NCBI RefSeq assembly: GCF_004358675.1
Contig: NZ_SMZO01000010.1
Location: 44,452-108,451 of the forward strand
Source of the DNA: Meridianimarinicoccus aquatilis
GTDB lineage: Bacteria > Pseudomonadota > Alphaproteobacteria > Rhodobacterales > Rhodobacteraceae
Direction of reading: 5' to 3'
Length of the DNA stretch: 64,000 nt
Below, one piece after another: positions 47,348-56,544 of the stretch (positions are counted from its first letter, which is position 1; each line of letters opens with the position of its first letter). The position numbers and the translations under genes are program-made. The notes beneath the pieces are model-generated. The model searched no databases, had not been told where the DNA came from, and saw only the letters and a list, made by a program, of their open reading frames with translations.

Positions 47348-48549
47348 TCGTACTGCTCCCGGTACTTGCGAACGATGTAAAGCGCGAGGACATTCAGCCC
47401 GAGCGTGATGACAAAAAGTGTGATGCCAAGGGCAAAGGCGACCAGCGTTTCAGGTGAGGCAAAGTCGGTGTCGCCGGTCAACTGGCTGACGATCTTAACG
47501 GTGACGGTGGTCATGGCTTCGAACGGGTTCAGCGACAAACGCGCCGCCGCCCCTGCCCCCAGCACAACAATCATCGTCTCGCCAATTGCGCGCGATGCGG
47601 CCAGCAACACTGCGCCGACAATGCCGGGCAACGCCGCCGGAATGACCACCTGCTTGATGGTTTCCGATTTGGTTGCCCCAAGTCCATAAGACCCATCCCG
47701 CATCGCCTGCGGCACGGCGTTGATGATGTCGTCTGACAGGGAGGACACAAAAGGGATCAGCATGATGCCCATAACAAGCCCCGCCGTCATCACGGACGAC
47801 CCGCTATCACTCAGCCCCAAGGGCTGGGCGAAATAATCACGCAACATGGGCCCGACTGTGATCAGTGCAAAAAGGCCGTAAACGATGGTGGGAATACCGG
47901 CGAGCACTTCGAGCAATGGCTTGGCAACCCCGCGCACCTTTGGCCCGGCATATTCGGCAAGATAAATTGCAGCAAACAGGCCGACCGGCACAGCAAACAG
48001 TAGCGCGATGAAGCTGACATACATCGTGCCCCAAAGCAGCGGCAACATGCCAAGGTCGCTTTCACCCTGAAAGCGCGGCGTCCAATTGGTGCCAAAGAAA
48101 AAGTCAGCGATCGAGTACTGCTTGAAAAAGTTCACCGTCTCGAACAGCATCGACATAACGATGCCGACCGTTGTCAGGATCGCGATGGACGCCGCAGCGA
48201 TCAGAACCCCTTTGACCAATTTCTCGGTCACGTTCCGCGCCCGATACTCAAGCGAAATGCGTTGGAACGTGACGAAAAAGGCGACCGCTGCGGCAAACAG
48301 GGTCAAGACCACTGCCAGCGTGTTTGAGGTATCTTCCTGCCATACGACACTTTGAATGATGGACCCGCCAACCATGGCAAGCACACCCGCCAGAAACACA
48401 GCAAGCGCAACATTGGCGCCGTGAAAAGGGATGTTGGAATGAAGTGCGCGATTGTCATTGCCAGAGATGGTCGCAGCCTTTCGGCGGCCCATGACATATC
48501 CGGTGGCAGAGATCGCACACAGGATCAGAAACAGCATTATGCCCGGCAT
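47344..48549 (-). CDS. pstC: Phosphate ABC transporter permease PstC
   Basis: 401 residues with eight or more membrane segments. EAA-type motif DGSYGLGATKSETIKQVVIPAALPG, and EVLAGIPTIVYGLFAL typical of PstC. The first part (about 1-110) is an alphaproteobacterial extension with three membrane segments. CAGGTAGGA precedes the start. Separated from pstS by 79 bp that contain a stem-loop. Confidence 0.94.
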   Translation of the reverse strand: MPGIMLFLILCAISATGYVMGRRKAATISGNDNRALHSNIPFHGANVALAVFLAGVLAMVGGSIIQSVVWQEDTSNTLAVVLTLFAAAVAFFVTFQRISLEYRARNVTEKLVKGVLIAAASIAILTTVGIVMSMLFETVNFFKQYSIADFFFGTNWTPRFQGESDLGMLPLLWGTMYVSFIALLFAVPVGLFAAIYLAEYAGPKVRGVAKPLLEVLAGIPTIVYGLFALITVGPMLRDYFAQPLGLSDSGSSVMTAGLVMGIMLIPFVSSLSDDIINAVPQAMRDGSYGLGATKSETIKQVVIPAALPGIVGAVLLAASRAIGETMIVVLGAGAAARLSLNPFEAMTTVTVKIVSQLTGDTDFASPETLVAFALGITLFVITLGLNVLALYIVRKYREQYE

Positions 48550-48588
48550 GGTCCTACCTGCTCTGGAACGTTCGTTCGGAATGGCGAA

Positions 48589-48615
48589 AGAAGCGGCCGG
48601 TCATCAGCCGCTTCT
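48589..48615 (-). promoter_or_regulatory. Stem-loop between pstS and pstC
   Basis: 9-bp perfect stem (48589-48597 with 48607-48615), 9-nt loop, no real T run. Probably protects the pstS mRNA 3' end or partly terminates, so the binding protein is made in excess over the membrane subunits. Confidence 0.5.
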
Positions 48616-48628
48616 CAAGTTTTATGGC

Positions 48629-49672
48629 TTAAGAGCCGGACGCCATGGTTTCTTCGTTCTCGATCATGGACTGTGTCGCGCCCAGTTCGGGATCGGGTGT
48701 CAGGCCGTATTCGGAGAGCGGGCCACCGGGGCCAGCAACCGCGTCATTCACGAAGAACGATGCGTATTCCTTCAGGCCGGGGATCACGCCGAAATGCGCC
48801 TTCTTGATGTAGAAGAACAATGGGCGGGATACGGGGTATTCCCCAGTTGCAATGGTCTCGGTCGATGGTGAAACACCGCTCATGGTCGCAACTTTAAGCT
48901 TGGATGTGTTGTTCTCGTAGAAGGACAAGCCAAATACGCCAACGCCAGTCGGGTTGCTTTCGATGCGCGCCAAAGTCTCGGTGTAGTCGCCGTCGATATC
49001 CACCGAACGACCATCTGTACGAACCGACATGCAGGCGGTCTCTGCGTCGTCCTCAGACATGCCCAACTCGTTCATCATGGCGTCCAGCGCGCCTGTGGCT
49101 TCACACCCAGCCAACAGAACCTTTTCTTCGAAAACTTCACGCGTGCCGTGCTTGGTACCCGGAATGAACGCCTGAATTTCTTCGGCTGGAAGGGATGCAT
49201 CAACGTCAGCCCAAGTGGTGTTCGGGTTGGTGACAAGCGCGCCATCCACGACGATCTCTTGTGCCAGAGCCGTGTACCACTGTGCCTCGGTAAAGGCGGT
49301 ATAAGCCGGGCCGTTGATGTCGCTGGCGAATACGATGCCATCATACCCGATGCGCACTTCGATGATGTCGGTCACGCCGTTCTCGGCGCAGGCCTTGATT
49401 TCTTTCTCACGAATGCTGCGCGATGAGTTTGCGATATCAACAGTGTTCTCGCCAACGCCTTCGCAGAACTTCTTGAGACCCGCAGAGGAGCCACCGGATT
49501 CAACCACAGGCGTGGGGAAGTCGAAGTTCTCGCCAAAAAGTTCGGCAACGATATTTGCATAGGGCAGGACGGTCGACGAACCGGCAACCTGTACCTGATC
49601 ACGCGCAGAAGCGGCAGTTGCCGAGATGGCAGCGATTGCCAGCGCGGAGGCGGACAGTTTGATGAGTTTCAT
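48629..49672 (-). CDS. pstS: Phosphate-binding protein PstS
   Basis: 347 residues. Signal peptide 1-23 (ending TAASA), then QVQVAGSSTVLPYANIVAELFG, the phosphate-binding SGGSSAGLKKFC segment and IANSSRSI. Periplasmic phosphate receptor of the PstSCAB importer. GGAG precedes the ATG at 49672. A three-repeat Pho box lies 62-94 bp upstream. Confidence 0.95.
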   Translation of the reverse strand: MKLIKLSASALAIAAISATAASARDQVQVAGSSTVLPYANIVAELFGENFDFPTPVVESGGSSAGLKKFCEGVGENTVDIANSSRSIREKEIKACAENGVTDIIEVRIGYDGIVFASDINGPAYTAFTEAQWYTALAQEIVVDGALVTNPNTTWADVDASLPAEEIQAFIPGTKHGTREVFEEKVLLAGCEATGALDAMMNELGMSEDDAETACMSVRTDGRSVDIDGDYTETLARIESNPTGVGVFGLSFYENNTSKLKVATMSGVSPSTETIATGEYPVSRPLFFYIKKAHFGVIPGLKEYASFFVNDAVAGPGGPLSEYGLTPDPELGATQSMIENEETMASGS

Positions 49673-49733
49673 TCGGATCTCCGTACGAAGTGTAAGTGCC
49701 ACACAACCGTGGCTACGGTGGTGGACTAGTGCC

Positions 49734-49766
49734 CCTATGTAACAAGTTTGTAATACTTTTATGACG
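49734..49766 (-). promoter_or_regulatory. Pho box upstream of pstS
   Basis: Three consecutive 11-bp direct repeats on the minus strand, with cores CGTCATA, TATTACA and TGTTACA, each followed by a 4-bp spacer. This matches the PhoB recognition pattern of TGTCA-like 7-mers at 11-bp intervals. Confidence 0.75.
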
Positions 49767-50054
49767 CCGTGGTGAAGAAGTGCGGTCAAGCCAGTTTTTG
49801 TTGAAATACATGTGCGAAACAGAAGCCCACACCACCATCAACTTATTGTTTTTTCTTGCTTAAAATAAAAAATGGGTATCTTAGAAAAAGCGCCCGGCCT
49901 CACGTGATTTCTACGCTATTCACGGTCTATGAAGCACGATTCGGGCTCTTTGCGACATCTTTCCGGCAATTGTGACACGGCCTGTGCAGAGCAAGTCCGC
50001 AAAGTGAATCGCCAAGTCAATGTCGCAGCAGCACATCCATGTGCCGCTTTGCTA
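49767..50054. other. Non-coding stretch between the ABC-F gene and pstS
   Basis: Together with the Pho box this is a 382-bp gap. It holds an AT-rich block (49840-49875) that may help the pstS promoter, and a GCACAT-CC-ATGTGC dyad (50030-50043) close to the ABC-F stop. I see no gene; the long plus-strand frame starting at 49929 is antisense to the ABC-F gene. Confidence 0.5.
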
Positions 50055-51902
50055 TTAGCTTGTTCCGGTCTTGGATTCGGCCCGCTCGGCCAGTGTCATC
50101 CATTCTTCTTCCGCATCAGACAGCGCACCGTGCCGTTCCACCAAAGCATCTGTCGCTTTCTGGAACTTGACAGGCGCGTCCGTGAACATCGTCGGCTCGG
50201 CTGCAAGGAAGTCTTCGAGTTTGGTAATTTCGGCTTCAAGCCGGGCAATTACGCCTGGCAGTTCGTCCAACCTGTGTTGCTCTGTAAAACTAAGGCCTTG
50301 ATCCACGTCCTTTGGCACGCCCAGATCGGTGGTCTTTCCGCCAGACTTTGCGCCGGGCTTGGTGGTCTTGTCAGGGGCGCCGCCAAAGACGTCGCCGCCC
50401 CGTTGCGCACGGTAATCCGACCATCCTCCGGGATAAGCCGTCGCTTTGCCGTCGCCCTCCATAGCCACGGTGGCACTGGCAACACGGTCAAGAAAGTCGC
50501 GGTCGTGGCTTACAAGAAGCACGGTCCCATCATAGTCGCCAAGCACATCCTGCAAGAGATCAAGGGTTTCGATATCCAGATCGTTCGTTGGTTCGTCGAG
50601 CACCAGCAAGTTGCTGTCCCGCGCCATGATACGCGCCAAAAGCAGCCGTGCCTTTTCACCGCCCGACAAAGACCGCACAGGAGCACGGGCCTGCCGTTCG
50701 TCGAAAAGAAAATCCTTGAGATAACCCACAACGTGTTTTGGCACACCGCGCACCATGACCTGATCGGCCCGGCCCGAGACACGCATGGACGGATCGCCAG
50801 TCAGGCTGTCCCAAAGGGTGGCATTCGGGTCAAGCTGTGCGCGGTTCTGGTCGAACACTGCAACTGAAAGGTTCGAGCCAAGTTTCACGCTCCCGGTATC
50901 TGGCTCAATCTCGCCGGTCAGCATTTTGAGCAAGGTGGATTTGCCCGCGCCATTTGGGCCAACAAAAGCGATCCTGTCGCCCCGCAGCACCCGAAGATCG
51001 AAGGGGGCGAGAATGGTTCGATCACCGAATTTCTTTGAAATTCCCGTGGCTTCAATCACACGCTTGCCGGATTTTTGACCCGAGGCCAAGGCAAGGTCAG
51101 CCGCGCCAGACCGGTTAATCTGGGATGCGCGCTCAGCCCGAAGGGCTTGCAGTGCGCGCACTCTGCCTTGGTTGCGCTTTCGCCGGGCACTGATGCCTTC
51201 GACAGCCCAGCGAGCTTCTGCTTTGATCTTGCGATCAAGCTTGTGCCGCGCGTCATCTTCTTCGGCCCAAGTTTTTTCACGCCACGCTTCGAAATCGGCA
51301 AAGCCCTGTTCCTGACGGCGCACCGCCCCGCGGTCGATCCACAGCGTTGCGCGGGTCAGTGCGGTCAAGAACGCCCTATCGTGGGATATCAGTACAAAGG
51401 CCGCGCGTGTGCTCTTGAGCCGCTCTTCCAGCCACCCAATCGCCTGCACGTCCAAATGGTTGGTGGGCTCGTCCAGCAGCATCAAATCCGGATCTTCGGC
51501 CAGCAACTTTGCCAGTGCCGCGCGCCTGCGTTCCCCGCCAGACGCCGCGCTGACAGCAGTGTCGGGGTTCAGCTTCAGACCGTCTGACACCATTTCCACG
51601 CGATAGGCTTCCCCATCGGGCAGATCGCTCGCCGCAAAATCGCCAAGCGTCGCAAAGCCCTCTAGACTTGGTTCCTGGTGCATGTAGCCGACGGATTGAC
51701 CGGGGGCGATTGTGACACTGCCCCTGTCGGCCTCGACCAAACCGGCCATGACCTTCATCAATGTGGACTTGCCCGACCCGTTGCGACCAACCAGAGCGAC
51801 CCGGTCGCGCGGTTGCACGACAAGACCGAGGTCTGAAAACACCGGGTCCCCACCGAAGGTAAGGGAAATGTCGGAAACTTGGAGAAGAGGAGGTTGCGCC
51901 AT
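50055..51902 (-). CDS. ABC-F family ATPase (Uup-like)
   Basis: 615 residues. Two ABC domains in one chain: first Walker A GRNGSGKST, second GPNGAGKST; signatures ASGGERRR and LSGGEKAR; Walker B LLLDEPTNHLD and LVLDEPTNDLD. A charged linker joins them, and the coiled-coil C-terminus (TEQHRLDELPGVIARLEAEITKLEDFL) is that of Uup. No membrane segments, so a ribosome- or DNA-associated ATPase. Confidence 0.93.
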   Translation of the reverse strand: MAQPPLLQVSDISLTFGGDPVFSDLGLVVQPRDRVALVGRNGSGKSTLMKVMAGLVEADRGSVTIAPGQSVGYMHQEPSLEGFATLGDFAASDLPDGEAYRVEMVSDGLKLNPDTAVSAASGGERRRAALAKLLAEDPDLMLLDEPTNHLDVQAIGWLEERLKSTRAAFVLISHDRAFLTALTRATLWIDRGAVRRQEQGFADFEAWREKTWAEEDDARHKLDRKIKAEARWAVEGISARRKRNQGRVRALQALRAERASQINRSGAADLALASGQKSGKRVIEATGISKKFGDRTILAPFDLRVLRGDRIAFVGPNGAGKSTLLKMLTGEIEPDTGSVKLGSNLSVAVFDQNRAQLDPNATLWDSLTGDPSMRVSGRADQVMVRGVPKHVVGYLKDFLFDERQARAPVRSLSGGEKARLLLARIMARDSNLLVLDEPTNDLDIETLDLLQDVLGDYDGTVLLVSHDRDFLDRVASATVAMEGDGKATAYPGGWSDYRAQRGGDVFGGAPDKTTKPGAKSGGKTTDLGVPKDVDQGLSFTEQHRLDELPGVIARLEAEITKLEDFLAAEPTMFTDAPVKFQKATDALVERHGALSDAEEEWMTLAERAESKTGTS

Positions 51903-52136
51903 GGCGGCTGGCTATCCGTGTGTGCGGTGGCGGTCAAGCGTGACAAGGGCGCTAAAACGCCGTCGTTGCAGCAACCCGTCACTTCGTTTGCCGGACCAGA
52001 GAGGTCCATGAGCGGTGCCGCACAACCCTGTCAGACTTGGCTCATGCACGCAGGCACCCTACATCTTGTCCAACACGAGGAACGCGCTTCATGTTGCCTT
52101 TGTAACAGTCTGCGCGATCAAGAAAGGACCGGCCCC

Positions 52137-52529
52137 ATGGACAAGATCGTCAAAACCGATGCCGAATGGCGCGCGCAGCTTTCGCCGCTGGCTTATAAGG
52201 TGACGCGCAAGCACGGCACAGAACGCGCAGGCACCAACGAAGATTTCCCGAAGGATCAGGGCATCTACACTTGCGTTTGCTGCGGCGCCCCGCTGTTCGA
52301 ACAGGATGCCAAGTTCGAAAGTGGCACCGGCTGGCCCAGTTTTTACCAACCGATGGATACCGAGATGGTGGGCGAAAAAGCGGACAATTCGCTGTTCATG
52401 CGCCGTACCGAAGTGCACTGCAATCGCTGCGATGCCCATCTGGGACACGTGTTTCCCGATGGTCCCGCGCCAACTGGGCTTCGCTATTGCATCAACGGGG
52501 TCGCGTTGGCGTTTGAGCCGGATGTCTGA
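52137..52529 (+). CDS. msrB: Peptide-methionine (R)-S-oxide reductase
   Basis: 130 residues. Zinc cysteines C46, C49, C95 and C98; catalytic C118 in RYCIN; GTGWPSF substrate motif. Repairs methionine-R-sulfoxide in proteins. AAGGA lies 9 nt before the ATG. Convergent with bamE, 9 bp apart. Confidence 0.95.
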   Translation: MDKIVKTDAEWRAQLSPLAYKVTRKHGTERAGTNEDFPKDQGIYTCVCCGAPLFEQDAKFESGTGWPSFYQPMDTEMVGEKADNSLFMRRTEVHCNRCDAHLGHVFPDGPAPTGLRYCINGVALAFEPDV

Positions 52530-52538
52530 TCAGACACG

Positions 52539-53009
52539 CTAGTTTCCTTCGCCAAGGAAGTCGCCAGCAGACGGCGTACCGACATTGCCGAAGATCCGGC
52601 GCAAGATGCCAAGTTCAGACACGGATGGATCCGTGACACGGGCGGTCAGCACAACGACTTGGCCGTCCGTTTCATTGAACCGCTCGATGTTTTCAACAGT
52701 TCCTGCATCGCTGAAACGCACAGCCACAATATCGCGCTTCGTGGTGACAGGTGCGAACGGACCAATGGTGCGCCTCTCGGACGAGACATAGTACCACGCA
52801 TCTTCGTCTTCGACGCCGCGGGTCAACGGAGCGCCGATCTTTTCGACCACAGAGTCGCGTGTGTCGTCACCGACTGCGATTTCGGCCAATTGATCATCGG
52901 CGGGGACGTATCCGTGGCTCCGCTCAATCGGAGAGCAAGATACCAACGTGGCGCAGAGAGCCGCCCCTAAAAGCAAACGAAGTTCATGTGCCAGTGATGT
53001 CTTTGCCAT
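52539..53009 (-). CDS. bamE: Outer membrane assembly lipoprotein BamE (SmpA/OmlA)
   Basis: 156 residues. Lipobox TLVSC (C25) after a short leader; SmpA/OmlA core with TRDSVVEKIGAPLTRG and AWYYVSSERRTIGPFAPVTTKRDIVAVRFSDAGTV. Part of the BAM complex that inserts beta-barrel proteins. Starts at 53009; the very long in-frame extension is the shadow of the divergent DUF177 gene. Confidence 0.92.
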   Translation of the reverse strand: MAKTSLAHELRLLLGAALCATLVSCSPIERSHGYVPADDQLAEIAVGDDTRDSVVEKIGAPLTRGVEDEDAWYYVSSERRTIGPFAPVTTKRDIVAVRFSDAGTVENIERFNETDGQVVVLTARVTDPSVSELGILRRIFGNVGTPSAGDFLGEGN

Positions 53010-53076
53010 GTTCCGCCTTGCCTGTGCTGCTTGCTTCTGGCACCCCGATAACCTGACCCTGCCAACCTGTTCAAGA

Positions 53077-53685
53077 ATGGATACCGCCATGGCCCCCTCA
53101 CGCCCCGGCGACGGAGCCGCCGAAAACGCCGCAAAGACACGGATCCGGTTGTCTGATCTGTCGCAACGCAAATCACATACTTTCCTGCTGATCCCCGATG
53201 CAGATCTCTGCGCAGCTATCGCGGCTGACCTAGACCTAATCGCCCTGCGCAAGCTGCGGCTGGAAGGCACGTTGACCCCAGCGGGCAAGCAAGACTGGGA
53301 TTTAGCCGCACAACTCGGTGCCACTGTGGTGCAGCCTTGCGTTGCGACTTTGGCCCCTGTCACCACACGCATCGAAGAAAAGGTGCAACGTGGGTATCGG
53401 GCAGATCTGCCCGAGGATGATGACGCCACCGAGGTCGAAATGCACCTGGACGAGACACTGGAACCCCTTCCCGACACGATTGATCTTGAAGAGTTGGTGA
53501 CTGAAGCACTGGCGCTGGCGCTGCCTGCCTACCCTCGTGTGGACGGCACGCAACCTGACAAGACCGTGTTTACGGAACCGGGCAAAACAGCGATGACCGA
53601 TGAAGACGCCCGCCCCTTTGCCGGGCTCGCAAGACTGAAAGACAAGCTGGTTGGCGACGACTCTGGCAATTCTGGTGACGTTTAG
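53077..53685 (+). CDS. DUF177 (YceD-like) protein
   Basis: 202 residues. DUF177 body: LRLEGTLTPAGKQDWDLAAQLGATVVQPCVATLAPVTTRIEEKVQRGY, then an acidic patch and DTIDLEELVTEALALALPAYP. Family members precede rpmF and are linked to 23S rRNA processing or accumulation. The ATG at 53077 is chosen; another at 53089 is possible. The rpmF gene follows after 128 bp. Confidence 0.9.
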   Translation: MDTAMAPSRPGDGAAENAAKTRIRLSDLSQRKSHTFLLIPDADLCAAIAADLDLIALRKLRLEGTLTPAGKQDWDLAAQLGATVVQPCVATLAPVTTRIEEKVQRGYRADLPEDDDATEVEMHLDETLEPLPDTIDLEELVTEALALALPAYPRVDGTQPDKTVFTEPGKTAMTDEDARPFAGLARLKDKLVGDDSGNSGDV

Positions 53686-53813
53686 GCCAAAAAACTACTT
53701 GCACCGCCACGCAAAACGATTAGAAGTCCGGCTTCGACTGACCGCGACAGGGTCGGCACACTTGTGCCCCGCCGCGAGATTATATGTACATACTGACGAA
53801 CAAGGGTTGAGAC

Positions 53814-54017
53814 ATGGCTGTCCAGCAGAATAAAGTTACACGGTCGCGCCGTAATAAGCGCCGCTCGCACGACGCGCTGGTGGCCGGCAATCCAAATGAA
53901 TGCACCAACTGCGGTGAACTCAAGCGTCCGCACCACGTGTGCCCGTCTTGTGGCCACTATGCTGACCGCGAAGTCGTTGCGGCTGGCGAAGTGGACATTG
54001 ACGAAGACGCGGCATAA
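53814..54017 (+). CDS. rpmF: 50S ribosomal protein L32
   Basis: 67 residues. [21 protein letters not shown] start and the zinc-ribbon [20 protein letters not shown]. Normal length. Promoter may lie in the 128-bp gap after DUF177. Leads into plsX and fabH. Confidence 0.98.
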   Translation: MAVQQNKVTRSRRNKRRSHDALVAGNPNECTNCGELKRPHHVCPSCGHYADREVVAAGEVDIDEDAA

Positions 54018-54040
54018 GCCGTTTTAGAAAATCCAAAAGC

Positions 54041-55159
54041 ATGATGGCACGGCGGTCTCATAACAGCGCTGATCGTGCCATGCCGAAACCTGTTACGGTT
54101 TCAGTTGATGCGATGGGCGGCGACGCCGGTCCGGCACCAATTGTGGCCGGTATGGCGTGGTCGGCGGCAAAGAACCCTGACATCAGTTTCATTGTTTTTG
54201 GAAACTCCGAAACCCTTGAGAAGTTAGTGTCGAAGCGCAGCGTCTTGGCGGGCCGGTGCGAAGTTCGCCATGCCGCAGGCGTGGTAACGATGGACACCAA
54301 ACCCAGCCAAGCAATGCGGAACGGCAAGGGTACGTCGATGTGGGAAGCCATCGACGCCGTGAAATCGGGCGACGCTCAGGTGTGTGTGTCGTGCGGCAAC
54401 ACCGGCGCGCTTATGGCCATGTCGATGCTTCGGCTTCGTAAGATCCCCGGAATCAATCGACCCGCTATCGCGTGTCTGTGGCCTTCTCGCAATCCCGGCG
54501 GCTTCAACGTAATGCTAGATGCAGGCGCGGACATACGCGCTGACGCCGAAGACCTTTTGCAATACGCTCTTATGGGGTCGTCCTACGCCCGTGTTGGTCT
54601 TGGTCTGGAAACGCCACGCGTGGGCTTGCTCAACGTCGGAACCGAAGAACACAAGGGCCGCGCCGAACTGAAGCTCGCGCACGACATGATCGCCGATGCT
54701 TCAAAATCAGCGCCTTTCGAATTTATTGGCTATGTCGAAGGGGGCGATCTGCCGTCTGACAGAGTGGACGTCATCGTAACTGACGGATTCACCGGCAATG
54801 TTGCTCTGAAGACCGGCGAAGGCACAGCCAAGCTAATCAGCGAACTTCTCAAGCAGGCCTTCAACTACTCTGCCCTTTCGCGCTTTGCGGCATTGCTGGC
54901 CCTGCCGTCTCTCAAGCGACTTCGCAAGCGGATTGACCCACGCCGGGTCAACGGCGGTGTGTTTCTTGGCTTGAACGGCTCTGTGATCAAATCCCACGGC
55001 TCAGCAGACGAGACCGGGGTTTCCGCCGCCATCAAACTGGCGTTTGAGCTTGGGCAGGTGGATTTCCCTGCAAGAGTTGCAGCGCGGGTTGCATCCCTTT
55101 CATCGCCGGTCCAAGGTGACGGTCCAGACACCGGACAGGCTTACGGTACATCCAAATGA
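54041..55159 (+). CDS. plsX: Phosphate acyltransferase PlsX
   Basis: 372 residues from the first ATG; a second good start is at 54080 (MPKPVTVSVDAMGGD), and no ribosome site decides. Invariant VDAMGGDAGP, SCGNTGALMAMSM and VTDGFTGNVALKTGEG. Makes acyl-phosphate from acyl-ACP for phospholipid synthesis. ATGA overlap with fabH. Confidence 0.95.
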   Translation: MMARRSHNSADRAMPKPVTVSVDAMGGDAGPAPIVAGMAWSAAKNPDISFIVFGNSETLEKLVSKRSVLAGRCEVRHAAGVVTMDTKPSQAMRNGKGTSMWEAIDAVKSGDAQVCVSCGNTGALMAMSMLRLRKIPGINRPAIACLWPSRNPGGFNVMLDAGADIRADAEDLLQYALMGSSYARVGLGLETPRVGLLNVGTEEHKGRAELKLAHDMIADASKSAPFEFIGYVEGGDLPSDRVDVIVTDGFTGNVALKTGEGTAKLISELLKQAFNYSALSRFAALLALPSLKRLRKRIDPRRVNGGVFLGLNGSVIKSHGSADETGVSAAIKLAFELGQVDFPARVAARVASLSSPVQGDGPDTGQAYGTSK

Positions 55160-56127
55160 CAACACGCGCCGTGATCCGAGGAGTGGGTCACTATCTTCCC
55201 GAAAGAATATTCGAAAACGCCGAGTTCAGCGAAAAGTTGGACACAAGTGATAGCTGGATTCGCAGCAGGTCTGGCATTGAAAGGCGGCATTTTGCGGCCG
55301 AAGGTCAGGGAACGGCGGATCTTGCCACGCGCGCAGCACGGGCCGCTTTGGACGATGCCGGACTGAAACCCGCCGATATCGATGCGATTGTCGTCGCAAC
55401 TTCCACAGCAGATTTAACTTTTCCGTCCGCAGCCACGATGGTGCAGGACAAGCTGGGCATGGAAGGCGGTTTTGCCTTCGATATTCAAGCCGTTTGCGCA
55501 GGGTTCGTGTTCGCGTTGGCCAATGCCAATGGCATGATTCTGTCGGGACAAGCTGACCGTGTGCTGGTGATTGGTGCGGAAACCTTCAGCCGTATCTTGG
55601 ATTGGACCGATCGCGGCACCTGCGTGCTTTTCGGTGATGGTGCCGGCGCTGTCGTCCTTGAACGGGATACCGGCAATGGAACAGCGCAAGATCGTGGTAT
55701 TCTGGCCAGTGATTTGAATTCTGACGGGCGGTATCGCGATCTTCTGTATGTTGATGGCGGCGTTTCGACACAGAACACCGGCCACCTGCGCATGCAAGGC
55801 AAAGAAGTTTTCCGCCACGCAGTTGAGAAGCTGGCCCAAACGGCCCACAAGGCGCTCGACAAGGCAGGGTTGTCGTCTGAGGATGTGAGTTGGATTGTGC
55901 CGCATCAGGCCAACTTGCGGATCATAAAAGCGACGGCACAGAAGATGGGCTTGGGTATGGACCGGGTTGTTGTGACGGTTCAGGATCACGGCAACACATC
56001 TGCGGCATCGATTCCCTTGGCTCTTTCCGTGGGAAAAGCCCGCGGTCAAATCAAACCGGGTGATCTTATCGTTGTCGAAGCAATAGGCGGTGGCCTTGCA
56101 TGGGGCTCAGTTGTGTTACGCTGGTGA
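55156..56127 (+). CDS. fabH: 3-oxoacyl-ACP synthase III
   Basis: 323 residues. Catalytic C114 (QAVCAGF), H250 (VPHQANLRI) and N280 (DHGNTSAAS). Condenses acetyl-CoA with malonyl-ACP to start fatty-acid synthesis. Overlaps the plsX stop by 4 bp. Confidence 0.96.
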   Translation: MTTRAVIRGVGHYLPERIFENAEFSEKLDTSDSWIRSRSGIERRHFAAEGQGTADLATRAARAALDDAGLKPADIDAIVVATSTADLTFPSAATMVQDKLGMEGGFAFDIQAVCAGFVFALANANGMILSGQADRVLVIGAETFSRILDWTDRGTCVLFGDGAGAVVLERDTGNGTAQDRGILASDLNSDGRYRDLLYVDGGVSTQNTGHLRMQGKEVFRHAVEKLAQTAHKALDKAGLSSEDVSWIVPHQANLRIIKATAQKMGLGMDRVVVTVQDHGNTSAASIPLALSVGKARGQIKPGDLIVVEAIGGGLAWGSVVLRW

Positions 56128-56167
56128 CGCGAACCAGTATATTGTTGCACACGTGCAAACCCCGCCA

Positions 56168-56197
56168 TTGACAGCATTTTCTCCTTGTCACTATCGT
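56168..56197 (+). promoter_or_regulatory. Promoter of ihfA
   Basis: TTGACA (56168-56173), 18-bp spacer, TATCGT (56192-56197), 24 bp before the ATG. A TTGCAC-AC-GTGCAA dyad (56145-56158) lies directly upstream and may bind a regulator or end fabH transcripts. Confidence 0.55.
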
Positions 56198-56221
56198 GAA
56201 GTCAAAACAGGGAGATAAGAA

Positions 56222-56524
56222 ATGAGTGGCAAGACCCTCACCCGCATGGACCTAAGCGAGGCCGTGTTCAGAGAAGTCGGATTGTCGCGAAATGAATCCG
56301 CCCAGCTTGTTGAAAGCGTTCTGGCACATTTGAGCGACGCATTGGCATCTGGGGAATCGGTTAAAATTTCGTCCTTCGGCACCTTCAACGTCCGTGACAA
56401 GGCCGCCCGTGTCGGTCGCAACCCCAAGACCGGCGAAGAAGTTCCGATCCATCCCCGCCGCGTTCTGACCTTCAGGCCATCGCACCTGATGAAAGAGCGC
56501 GTCGCACAAGGCAACAAGAGCTAG
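56222..56524 (+). CDS. ihfA: Integration host factor subunit alpha
   Basis: 100 residues. [19 protein letters not shown] opening, [33 protein letters not shown] with the conserved proline-tip arm. DNA-bending nucleoid protein, working as heterodimer with IHF-beta. GGGAG precedes the start. Confidence 0.96.
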   Translation: MSGKTLTRMDLSEAVFREVGLSRNESAQLVESVLAHLSDALASGESVKISSFGTFNVRDKAARVGRNPKTGEEVPIHPRRVLTFRPSHLMKERVAQGNKS

Positions 56525-56544
56525 AACGGCTAAACTCTTGATTC

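Noticed and set aside
49929..50867. Plus-strand frame of 312 codons
   Set aside because: Lies antisense to the C-terminal half of the ABC-F ATPase; composition and lack of motifs mark it as a shadow.
53010..53477. Long N-terminal extension of bamE
   Set aside because: Antisense to the DUF177 gene; the lipoprotein signal begins at 53009.
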